Positions 39,457 to 46,115 of a stretch of DNA of 64,000 bases are shown here, one piece after another. The notes beneath the pieces are model-generated. The model saw only the letters and a list, made by a program, of their open reading frames with translations. It made no database searches and was not told the origin of the DNA. Source of the stretch: Enoplosus armatus (Eukaryota > Chordata > Actinopteri > Centrarchiformes > Enoplosidae); NCBI RefSeq assembly GCF_043641665.1, contig NC_092180.1, forward strand, positions 11,649,891 to 11,713,890. The letters run 5' to 3'. Position numbers and translations under genes: made by a program. Positions within the stretch are counted from its first letter, which is position 1. Every line of letters begins with the position of its first letter.

Positions 39457-40420
39457 CTCATCATCGCCTTGCCAGTTCTCCCACACATGCCCCTCACTTT
39501 TTTCACATTCCTTATTTACTCAGTTTTTATTTCTCTTCTTGCATCATTATCAACATCCATCTTTTCCCATCACATTTTTGATGATCTCTGCCACATTCAT
39601 TTGCTTGTATCAGTGCCAGAAATACACTTATGTCATTGTTAAGCAATGGATCAGTGAAACAGGGTTAGATTTTCATATGTACAATAAGGTTGTAAAATGG
39701 TATTGCAAAATGTGTCTTTCTTCTTAACATTGTTTATCAGCTGAACTGCTGAGATATGGTGACACGGCAAAACTGCAAGACAAACCACTTATGTAGAATT
39801 GGGAAATAAAGATTAAATCTTCCACAGAATCATAAAACATATGAGTGGTTGGTATTCCAACCCCAAATTCACAAAACACATCAGATTTTACAATTTTGTG
39901 AGGTTGTAATAAGCTTGAACTTGGTAAAAAAAAAAAATAAGAATGTCTTCAAAGATGAAAATGATACTGGTATCAAAATTTTGATCTTAATTTCATTCAG
40001 TCCATTTTATACGACTATTTGTGCGAAAAGGTCTTCGGAGACCTGGATAACAATGCGAATGATATATCACAAAGTGACATCAAGATAGGGAAAGCTACTG
40101 TAAGTTATGTACTTGTAGTTATTTGAAAGTAAACTGTAAGAACTGAAGAAGAAGAAAAGAACTGTAAAGAATAGCCTATTCATAGCTATAGAGGATTAGG
40201 ATTGGCACAAAATTATGAAGACTATGATACAGCAGACATGAGCCAAGGCTTTGTTAGGGATTCACTGCACCTTTTCCCTCAAAGTCCCTTGATTTAGTCC
40301 TTGCTCCTTTTCTTCCTCTCTCCATCTCTCTCATTGCCTTCCTGCCTCTATCTGGGTCTGCTGTGAGGGTGTGCTAGTGCTGGGTGGCAGTTCCTTATTG
40401 TAGAGTGTCTATATGAGTGC

Positions 40421-40466
<46 letters not shown>

Positions 40467-42150
40467 CTGTGTCTGTATGCTGTGTGCGGCTGATAAGACC
40501 CAGGGAGAAGAGCCAGCGTGCCGACATATTCTTGCCACCGCGGTTATCGCCCGTCGCAGCTGTGCCTGAGCTCTGCGACATCTGCTCCCTCACAGGAAGC
40601 CTATGCTGCAGCTCACAACACCTCACACGCACACACACGAACACACACATTACTGCTGCTTCTCCATACAGTGTGAACATATCGCTGGACTATGCACCCA
40701 CAGACACACATATACAGTTAAACATCAGGTAAACTACTTGAGACAAAGAGCTGTGTTTACAGTTCACACTGACACATTTTGATTTCCTCAGCATATGTAT
40801 TTGTGTGTGTGTGTGTGTGTGTGTGTGTGAGTGAGACGAATAGGTTGGAGCACCGACACCAGAGTTCTACTATTGGGTTTTTATCACAGAATTACAGGGG
40901 GGATGCTTATGACTAAGCCTAATTATAGAGGCCTTATCACTGCGACGTTCACAAAGCTCATTACTGCCAAGAGACGGCAGGCGCTGCAGGTAATTCACTC
41001 CGTTGGGTATTAGTCCTTGCTCTGGCTTACAGTTTCTACATATTTAGAGTCTATAAAATTGGGCCTTTAATGTCTGATTCTTAATGCATCCCTCTCTCCT
41101 AGAAACCCTTTGCTGATTTAAGTGAAGGTTTTCATTTTTACCTAAAGGCACTACTTCAGTGTTTTCAGTGCTTTAAGAATCAATTACCTTTTTTTTCTTC
41201 CCTTCCTTTTTTTCCTTCCTGGATATCTTTCAAGTATCCCTCATCTGTCTACAGAATGCTCCCTCACAGTCATTCACTGTGATGCACCCTCATGACCTGC
41301 ATGTGTATTATGAAGCCATCGAAGCTGAACAGTGAAACTCCAGAATCTAGTTCTGTTCTCTGCAGCTGTACGGGGAAGCCCAGAGGAAGACACCCCCCAC
41401 CCATCCAATGCTCTCAAAACCTCTTTCCTTTTCCTTTCTAGTGCCACAGGACAAATCGGCTCCACTGGGCTTGTTAACAATAATGACAAGTTTATTTGTG
41501 CTTGACAGCTTATATGAAGGCCATAGTACATGAGAATGAGAGGATGCTTTTGAGAATAATTGCACTCGGTGGCCAATTTAATCCCGATTCATGATTCAAT
41601 TTGATCACTTAAGTGAGTTTGTGTTATATAAAAGGCCAAAAATGCAGTAAATGGCTAAATGCACTGGGAAACAAACATTAGATCATTTTACACATAATCG
41701 CTTTGGAGGAGAAAAGTCACTCTAACCTTGAAACCCCAGCTTCATTAACAGGTCTACCAGCAAGATGAAGAAACCTCACATTGTCCTTATAGCACACGGC
41801 GCTAAGTCAACACAAACTGATTATCCGTCAATCACTCCAACTTAATGAGCAGACTTGACAGCTGCGGGACCCTCCATCACTCATCACAGTAACACATTGC
41901 CAAAAGATTTCATAAAACAGGTCCTTTAAGATGACAAGCTCCTACCTTCACTACATCTGTAGTGGCTGCTGGTTGCCAGGTTTGGATCAAGGCTTCCAGG
42001 CTGAAGTCTGCGGGCAGTGTGTTTATCCCTCAGCTCTCTGTGGCTGATCAGTGTGACCGTGGGGACACGTGGAGCAAACGCTGGAGCAGAGGAAGTCCCA
42101 GTTCTCAGGTCGGCCTTCTTCTGGCGCTCCAAATGGACCTCGGCAGACAT
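5644..42150 (-). CDS. cbfa2t3: cbfa2t3 whole gene model (11 coding exons plus one cassette exon)
   Basis: This is an ETO/MTG-family nuclear corepressor. By family knowledge it does not bind DNA itself; it bridges DNA-bound factors (E-proteins, TAL1/GATA1/LDB1 complexes) to NCOR/SMRT and histone deacetylases. I joined 11 exons whose phases all agree (205+147+242+90+182+284+86+289+69+191+378 = 2163 nt, 720 residues). NHR1/TAFH lies at about residues 157-264, NHR2 at 389-455, NHR3 at 521-580 and the MYND zinc finger at 597-633. Human CBFA2T3 is about 650 residues; the excess is exon 1 and low-complexity linkers. CBFA2T3-like blocks include [50 protein letters not shown] and HVCGQ.LQG. RUNX1T1 is the main alternative, because some linker residues (PCTISP, FLHRP) look like it. 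The paralogue call is strong but rests on memory of the family. Confidence 0.9.
6551..6741 (-). CDS. cbfa2t3: cbfa2t3 exon 10, NHR3 coiled coil
   Basis: 191 nt. The acceptor is CTCTCTCAG|AGGAGG and the donor GTGAA|GTGAGT; phase 1 in, phase 0 out. It encodes [40 protein letters not shown] and [18 protein letters not shown] followed by EDSSE. This is the charged helical NHR3 domain. [16 protein letters not shown] and the [16 protein letters not shown] run match CBFA2T3, where RUNX1T1 has TELQKAVSEAERKAHD and TVAEAKRQAAEDALAV. This exon is the best single piece of paralogue evidence. Confidence 0.97.
8411..8485. repeat. (CA)n microsatellite, about 75 bp
   Basis: Near-perfect CA repeat with one TG interruption, lying 37 nt downstream of the cassette exon donor in the transcript direction, where it reads (TG)n. 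UG-rich RNA next to a donor is a known context for splicing regulation. Confidence 0.97.
8523..8576 (-). CDS. cbfa2t3: cbfa2t3 candidate in-frame cassette exon (18 codons)
   Basis: This 54-nt segment has a textbook acceptor (TTGTTTTTCATACAG|GTACTA) and donor (AGACAGG|GTGAGT). It is phase 1 at both ends, so it slots between exons 9 and 10 without disturbing the frame. Its insert reads [18 protein letters not shown] and has no stop codon. The insertion point is inside NHR3, between IWRKA and EAVNEV. In mammalian RUNX1T1 the alternative exon 9a is used in the corresponding interval and truncates the protein; here the exon is open and would lengthen it to 738 residues. No transcript evidence is available, and I do not know a human CBFA2T3 counterpart. 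Confidence 0.62.
9313..9381 (-). CDS. cbfa2t3: cbfa2t3 exon 9, linker into NHR3 (69 nt)
   Basis: The acceptor is TATGTGTTTCAG|AGATCC and the donor AAAGCTG|GTGAGA; phase 1 at both ends. It encodes [20 protein letters not shown] followed by KA. It aligns with REFLHRPASGYVPEEIWKKA of RUNX1T1 and REFLPRTLTGYVPEDIWRKA of CBFA2T3. It is too short to appear as a stand-alone reading frame and was found by matching splice phase and family motif. It begins NHR3. Confidence 0.95.
9844..10132 (-). CDS. cbfa2t3: cbfa2t3 exon 8, core of NHR2 plus low-complexity linker
   Basis: The acceptor is CCATTACAG|CTCTTG. It encodes [42 protein letters not shown] and KKGG: the NHR2 coiled-coil helix that makes ETO proteins tetramerise and bind each other. 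This is followed by a polyproline run, HHNSSSN, SSSES and [12 protein letters not shown]. The chosen donor ACAG|GTAGAC (9838-9843) is the only downstream one with the required phase 1. It lies inside a CAGACAGG-like repeat. An alternative phase-1 donor at 9991-9996 (AAAAAG|GTGGGA, exon end 9997) would remove 51 low-complexity codons. The NHR2 core is certain; the 3' end of the exon is less so. Confidence 0.92.
11294..11379 (-). CDS. cbfa2t3: cbfa2t3 exon 7, start of NHR2
   Basis: 86 nt, phase 1 in, phase 0 out; the donor is GATAAT|GTACGT. It encodes [20 protein letters not shown] followed by EEWKHLDN, the start of the NHR2 oligomerisation helix. The acceptor is a tandem NAGNAG (TTCAG|CAG|TG). 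Both choices keep the frame and give either Q-T-A-V-H or Q-T-V-H at the junction. I chose the first CAG because it preserves family spacing. Confidence 0.96.
12183..12466 (-). CDS. cbfa2t3: cbfa2t3 exon 6, NHR1-NHR2 linker
   Basis: 284 nt. The acceptor is CTCTGCAG|GACCAAAG, completing the arginine codon of exon 5; the donor is ACAG|GTAGAG, phase 1. It encodes [30 protein letters not shown], a proline/asparagine repeat and then [19 protein letters not shown]...RDRHRQT. LHPEHL(A/S)KRPCT and HYRLED(M/I)A...RDAYRH are the blocks closest to CBFA2T3. The central repeat contains three similar units ([25 protein letters not shown]) and looks like a local expansion absent from the human protein as I recall it. 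Confidence 0.95.
15117..15298 (-). CDS. cbfa2t3: cbfa2t3 exon 5, end of NHR1/TAFH
   Basis: 182 nt, phase 0 in, phase 2 out. The acceptor is TTTTTACCACTGAAG|GCAAAC, an AAG rather than CAG site; the donor is GACAG|GTAGCA. It encodes [35 protein letters not shown], a Ser/Asp-rich turn and [21 protein letters not shown] matches CBFA2T3, whereas RUNX1T1 has LAKQNPAQYL. The basic GKRRTPDR at the 3' end is a conserved candidate nuclear-localisation stretch in the family. Confidence 0.96.
16003..16092 (-). CDS. cbfa2t3: cbfa2t3 exon 4, middle of NHR1/TAFH
   Basis: This is a 90-nt exon with phase 0 at both ends. The acceptor is TTGGACAG|AACTCC and the donor CTGAAG|GTAAAT. It encodes [20 protein letters not shown] followed by [10 protein letters not shown]. 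This is the central part of the TAFH domain and is nearly identical in all vertebrate ETO proteins ([21 protein letters not shown] in mammals, here H for Q). Upstream intron 3 is only 401 nt and half of it is a palindromic repeat (16185-16350). Confidence 0.97.
16185..16350. repeat. Tandem palindromic repeat (ATCTTGTNCGCACAAGAT type) in intron 3
   Basis: Near-palindromic 18-mers at 16197-16214 and 16263-16280 share ATCTT..GCACAAGAT; partial units lie between them (16222-16239 and 16243-16258). I recognise the unit as one that also forms short arrays elsewhere in fish genomes. Confidence 0.6.
16494..16735 (-). CDS. cbfa2t3: cbfa2t3 exon 3, start of NHR1/TAFH
   Basis: The acceptor is TTTATCTGCAG|TGCTG and the donor CTGGTG|GTAAGT; 242 nt. 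It encodes the Ser/Asn/Pro-rich linker [20 protein letters not shown] and then the first helices of NHR1 ([38 protein letters not shown]). NHR1/TAFH is a helical domain shared with TAF4 that binds activation-domain helices such as those of E-proteins. A cysteine replaces the usual serine in ARQL(S/C)KLK. The split codon with exon 2 gives methionine (A|TG), where human CBFA2T3 has leucine-methionine. Identity to mammalian family members is very high. Confidence 0.97.
17042..17064. repeat. Poly-C run
   Basis: 23 consecutive C in intron 2, followed by further C-rich sequence. On the transcribed (minus-sense) RNA it reads poly-G. Confidence 0.97.
18217..18270. repeat. (CA)n microsatellite
   Basis: 54 bp perfect CA tract in intron 2. 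Confidence 0.97.
18600..18760. repeat. Teleost interspersed repeat, SINE-like
   Basis: It contains a degraded form of a family with AACAAAGGTCCC..GGAATCAAACTGTGAAC, which resembles the tRNA-like GGTTCGAATCC core (inverted or mutated) and is widespread in fish introns. Boundaries are approximate. Confidence 0.5.
19100..19246 (-). CDS. cbfa2t3: cbfa2t3 exon 2 (MPDSP exon)
   Basis: The acceptor is TGTCACAG|GTAGCAG and the donor ACCA|GTAAAT; phase 1 in, phase 1 out. It encodes [19 protein letters not shown], then a proline-rich run and FTPTT. This matches the exon at which RUNX1 fusions join ETO-family proteins (MPDSPVDVKTQ in RUNX1T1). An internal ATG at 19218-19220 gives the short isoform start (residue 78 of the long model). 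Family members generally use that methionine when transcription starts at a noncoding first exon. A second donor 9 nt downstream (GTAAAG at 19085-19090) would add three codons in frame. Confidence 0.95.
20091..20122. repeat. Perfect 32-bp AT palindrome
   Basis: The 32 bases are identical to their own reverse complement, starting ACTATATATG and ending CATATATAGT. It is capable of cruciform extrusion; no function is implied. Confidence 0.9.
22534..22610. repeat. (TG)n microsatellite with CGCGCG interruption
   Basis: About 77 bp in intron 1, with GCGCGCG near its start. Confidence 0.97.
23714..23775. repeat. Teleost interspersed repeat fragment
   Basis: The text TTCAATTCAATTTATTTATA followed by TAGCGCCAAATCATAAC is the head of a repeat I recognise as extremely common in percomorph genomes. 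Only the first 60 or so bases are clear here; the continuation to about 23850 is diverged. Confidence 0.7.
29479..29495. repeat. Poly-G run
   Basis: 17 consecutive G in intron 1; similar 14-base G runs occur at 23562-23575 and 27551-27564. Confidence 0.95.
33554..34688 (-). promoter_or_regulatory. cbfa2t3: Internal CpG-enriched promoter and noncoding first exon of cbfa2t3
   Basis: CpG dinucleotides are clearly denser from about 33470 to 34680 than in the surrounding intron (for example around 34180-34470 and 34590-34620). At the transcript-downstream edge is a perfect donor, GACAAA|GTAAGT (exon end 33554). Joined to exon 2 the upstream frame has a TGA two codons before the junction, so translation would start at the exon 2 ATG (19220), giving the 643-residue form. 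A 10-codon upstream ORF (33616-33648) sits just before the donor. The 5' boundary is arbitrary: I set it at the edge of the (CT)n tract, and the true start site is unknown. Confidence 0.55.
34689..34928. repeat. 240-bp imperfect (CT)n/(GA)n polypyrimidine tract
   Basis: This is nearly uninterrupted CT dinucleotide with CCCT and CCGT variants. It abuts the CpG-enriched internal promoter on its upstream side in the direction of cbfa2t3 transcription. Long mirror-symmetric purine/pyrimidine tracts can form triplex DNA and GAGA-type sites can exclude nucleosomes; any promoter role here is inference. The serine/leucine or arginine/glutamate frames it generates are not genes. Confidence 0.95.
35940..36230. 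repeat. Diverged second copy of the AT-rich palindromic element
   Basis: It shares the order of words with 62443-62778: GATTAATCATTT, GACGTCTTCAAATTGCTT, GTCCAAAACCGAAAGGTATT, GCTGCAAATC and a closing CAATCAACTAATTTAGCT. It is older, with many substitutions and gaps, and lies within intron 1. Confidence 0.6.
36445..36520. repeat. (CA)n microsatellite
   Basis: 76 bp CA tract with one CG interruption in intron 1. Confidence 0.97.
39371..39456. repeat. Compound (TC)n(CA)n microsatellite
   Basis: TC repeat to about 39410 directly followed by a CA repeat with one AAAC interruption. Confidence 0.95.
40424..40460. repeat. (TG)n microsatellite
   Basis: 37 bp TG tract immediately before the candidate enhancer at 40488-40600. 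Confidence 0.95.
40488..40600. promoter_or_regulatory. Candidate haematopoietic-type enhancer (GATA, E-box and ETS motifs)
   Basis: Within about 110 bp there are CTGATAAG (40490-40497), GGTTATCG (40542-40549), E-boxes CAGCTG (40557-40562) and CATCTG (40579-40584), and an ETS-type CAGGAAGC (40593-40600). The block is CpG-containing, unlike the flanking TG repeat. CBFA2T3 is a known component and target of GATA/TAL1 circuits in blood, so the combination is suggestive, but motif matches alone are weak evidence. Confidence 0.3.
41946..42150 (-). CDS. cbfa2t3: cbfa2t3 exon 1, long-isoform N-terminus (68 codons)
   Basis: The exon starts at the ATG at 42150, with A at -3 and an in-frame TGA at 42166-42168, so it is the first possible start in this frame. 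It ends at an AAG|GTAGGA donor (exon end 41946) in phase 1, exactly the phase that exon 2 accepts. The peptide begins [16 protein letters not shown], is basic (RQKK, HREL, DKHTARR) and ends HYRCSE. It has no domain I recognise and no visible similarity to the human MTG16 N-terminus I recall. Mammalian MTG16 also has isoforms differing at the N-terminus, so an alternative start is in character. The 22.7 kb intron to exon 2 and the missing homology keep confidence moderate. The 5' UTR and promoter of this exon were not identified. Confidence 0.68.
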
Positions 42151-43439
42151 GTTCGGACCTTCAAATCACCACCTCAACTTTCCAATTTCTTTGTGAGGTG
42201 ACGGGCTTCAAGGTAAGGTGACACACTGTTAGTGTAAAGCACTGTATGCACACTGGCAGGTCTCTGGGTCCAAGCAGTGCAGCAAAGACAGATCCACGGC
42301 AATCAACACAAAAAATCTCTATGAGCTCCAAAACACCAGAAGGCTTTCCTGTTTGACCTTCTCTTCCAAATGTCCTTGAGGCTTTGGACGTTTTTCCTCA
42401 TAATATTCAGCCAGTTTGCCTTTGAGGCCCCAGTAGATCATTCAATGACCCACTGAACTGCCACGCAAGGGCAAGGACTTAGTTGTAGTTAAAGCTCCCA
42501 GCAAACAAAAACCAAAAAGTTGCTTCCTCTTCTTCCTCTTCAAAGACTTTGATCCTTGTCTTATTATTCTTGGAATCCTCTGGTGTTTTTTCTTTGTTTC
42601 ATGTCTGCATACAACTTTACAAAAAGCATGTTGTATGTTAAGACCCACGACTAACAGTCTTTGTCTTCAGTCTCTTTTGCTGTCCCCTTTAGACGTACTT
42701 GGCACATCCTGTGTGCACATCTACCTTTCTTTCTTCTTTTCCATTCAGCTGGTTCCCTCGATCTGTCTTCGTTCCCTTCCAGCAGAGTGTGTGTGTCAGT
42801 GGCAGGTCAGCTTGTCTCGTGGCTCTGACTGAGGGGCTGTGCTCTCATCTGAACCCTCCTCCTGCCCTGCCTGCCACTGCAGCTCAAAAGAGAAGTGTGT
42901 GTTAGTATGTTACGGTTTGTGCATGTTTCTGCGTGTTGCAGGGCTGTAGCCCCTGGGGAGGCCAGGCAGCAGTGCTGGTTGCGGTGATAGCAGCAGACAG
43001 CAGCAGGCAGCAGGACCTGGGCCTCCGTCTGGGCTTCCTCTGTCAGGAACCAGCTGTGTTTGCGGCCAGCAGCCACTCCCTCCCTCCTTGCATCCTCCAT
43101 TCTAAGTCACCCTCCTTGCCAGGATCCTTTGCTTCTGTGCACCTTGCTCAGTGACCATAATGACACTTTCTGTTGTCCCATATTCAAAAGCTCATCTTTC
43201 CTAACCCATCCATCTGCTTATCCTTAGGGTTTGTGTGTGTGTAACTTGTCTTTCCTAACATCAAACTAATTGCTTCTGTTTCTACCATATTGTCTTGAAT
43301 TTTTTTAATACCATACATCTCACATTGGCCTGTGCATTGACATAATGTCTATCTATAGGAGATGCCCTTGCATTAAACTGTGTGAACTAAAGCTGTCATT
43401 TTAAAGAATAATTCTGAATTTTCTTGTGATTTCCCTAAT

Positions 43440-44050
43440 CCTGGAAGCTGGCGGGAAGGGGACTGAAAAAATCCCTGAGAAAAGTTTAGATTGTTGTCAT
43501 GTTGGCCACAAATGTAAGTCCAGTATTCATTGGCCCTTCAGCCCTGGTTTGGTCCACCAACAACAGAGAAAAATATCTGTGTTGTTAGCTTGTTAGATGA
43601 TTGACTCCTCACCGGCCGCTTTGGCTCTCAGTCATTTTGTGCTGGGCAGATAGCTTGTTCGTGCTGGTTTATTGGAAACAGCTACCTATGGTCTTATATG
43701 ATGTGAATAACGAGAGCTGTGAGACTCAACCTTTCAGACTACAGTATATTCAAGCTAGAAATTTGAAAACAAGTAGCTAAGAGCCCAAAAGCTGCAAAGA
43801 ACTGCAAAGCCGTTAATCGTCCCTGGGTTGTACACATTAGTGACCATAATGTTACTGTGGAAAAAACAGGGAAAAATAGTCAATGTAGGATTCTGCAATT
43901 TAACAAGATAGAAAATGACGATCATTTCCTGACGATCATTTCACCAGAAAGTCTCTCCCTGGACGGCTCGTCTTACCAACTCCATGTTTACTTCTCATTT
44001 CATGCATTTCAGATAAACAAAGAGGGTTTTCCCAAGAAATGAAAAGTGAT
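43440..44050. repeat. Probable interspersed repeat, family not named
   Basis: The segment has the texture of a decayed fish element (CAGTATTCATTGGCCCTTCA, TTGTTAGCTTGTTAGATGAT, TGTGCTGGGCAGATAGC, GAGAGCTGTGAGACTCAACC). I recall similar word order in other teleost introns but cannot name the family. It has no coding potential. Confidence 0.35.
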
Positions 44051-45765
44051 GAAAGTCGTTCTGATGAAATAGTCAAGAACTAGGGGCCAAGCTAGTTTCT
44101 ATGGCATGAATACACACATACATCAGTCACTTAATAATTAAAAATCTTTATTATCAGCTGTAAAACATTTCAAAATTGAGAAAGATCTGAAATGTGCAGA
44201 AGCTATTTCTTTGAATTATCTCTTGCCACATCACAAAAAAAAAAAAAAGTTAAAAAGGGCTTCTTCTGTAGTGTTACCTTGTTGTTTGTAAGTCTGTATG
44301 CTTCAGATAGTGACCTGTTGGGAATTTGTCCGGTCAATTTAATCAAGGATCATGTCATTTTAACTTTTTTAATGGGATTTGGCACTTAGACTCTCATTCA
44401 TCCCCCCACTACACTACACCATCTGGGTGACAGCTAGTAGTCACCTCTAAATAGAGAAAAAGCACGTTGTGACATATGCTGAAACACTGCTGCCTCACAT
44501 TTAGAATCAAAGAAGCCAAAGTAAACTTCACAAAGCTCAGACAGCTGAAAAAGGCTCTCATGTGAAACTCTAGCAACATTGTAGCCATCACCTCCTTGAC
44601 CTCTGACCCCCCAGGACTCATTAACCCCTCACCCAGACGGAGTGGCCGGTGCGTATGACAGCAATACTCCTCCACTGCCTTCCACACACACACACCACAT
44701 ATTTTTGTTGGATCAAGTAGTGTGCTGGTGAGAGAAGTGAGAGGGGATGTGAGCACACAGATGTGCCAAGTGCCTGCCTGAAACCAACACACATATGGTC
44801 ATCAGCAGAGAGGAAGTGAGAGAAACTCGTGTTGCTTTCTGTCTTTGGGCGTGGGGGGGCGGGGGGGTGAGAGAGAGAGAACCCACAGTTTACACAGCAC
44901 ATGAAATTTAGGGGATTTTTTATATTCAGCGGCTAAACCAATTTGATTTATTTGAAGTAGTTGAATTTTAAGTATGCATGCATTCCCATTTTAAGTCAAT
45001 TTAAATCTCAAAAAGAGTGAAATCAAAGTTTTATTACATTTTATTAAATATTTGAATTCCCACAACGACTGGTTACATTTTGGCATGGACTCTTTTTGGA
45101 TTAAGTGGAAGAGCCCTGTAACTACAGTAGTCAGCAAAGTGAAAACATAGGCTTTTTGTAGGATATGAACTGCCATAAGAACATCACAGGTGGTGGGGGC
45201 AGATGGAGGGTGTATGTATACGTCAAGATACAGGAGCAGATAATGGGGTAAAAAAAAAAAGTCAGAAAAGGGGTTAAAAAAATCAAGGGCACACTGACTC
45301 TTGCATCGAGAACAGAAAGTTATAACGTCACTTGATTGGATGATGTGAACCAAGTGGGATTTGTCTCTACAGTTTTAAACTGATTAGATAACTGTGGGAA
45401 GAGGAAATAAAATATGAGAGCAAAGAGGCGTAGCTAAACTAATTAAAGGGAGCAAAAAAATGGTGAGAGTAAAAGATGTGGGAATGAAGTGATTGAATAC
45501 ATGCTAAACTAAAAAATAAAAAATAAAACATTCTTCCACTTATATCCAACATGGTATGATGATGATGTAACCCCTCCATAAAACCACCACTATTTGGGAG
45601 GTTATGTACATAAGCATAACAGGCTGAAAACAGATGAGCAGCCATCATCACATATAATCTTTATCTCATCACATTTATATCACATTCAAATCCCACATGG
45701 CAAAAAGGTAATATGTTTTGCTGCAAGTATGTTTGCCTACAGTATGTACCCCAACCTGCTCTCCT

Positions 45766-45800
<35 letters not shown>

Positions 45801-45979
45801 TTCTCTGTGTTACCTGTTATAGAAGCCTTTGCTCCTTTGCCCCCCTCCCCTCAGATGTTGGCAGCTATAAAATGAGTTTTTGGGGAGAGAGAGAGAGAGA
45901 TAATGATTCCACCATAATCACCAGAGGCCAGCTCTGGTTCTGGCAGGTGCTATCACAGTAGCGACCCAGTGGTGCCTTC

Positions 45980-46115
45980 TCCCCTGAGATAAGGTCAGTG
46001 GGATGACGGGAGGGAGGATGGGTGGAGAGAGGAGCAGTGGAGGAGAGGAGAACAGGGCAGAGGGGGGCAAAACGTGTGTTACAGGCGAGCGGCTAGCCTT
46101 GCCTTATCTCCCCCC
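45980..46115. promoter_or_regulatory. Candidate regulatory block with two opposed AGATAAGG sites
   Basis: A consensus GATA site AGATAAGG lies at 45987-45994 and its reverse complement CCTTATCT at 46102-46109. A CpG-containing segment follows, up to about 46210. The two best-consensus GATA sites facing each other about 110 bp apart are unusual for this AT-rich flank. Function is inferred only from motifs. Confidence 0.22.

Larger units (their letters stand above)
19247..41945. other. Large first intron of the long isoform (22.7 kb)
   Basis: The intron separates exon 1 from exon 2. It holds the internal CpG-enriched promoter and 5' UTR exon (33554 to about 34690), many microsatellites, a diverged AT-rich interspersed repeat (35940-36230) and several stretches with dense homeobox or GATA motifs. 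No coding exon with ETO-family similarity and no foreign gene could be supported on either strand. Confidence 0.6.
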
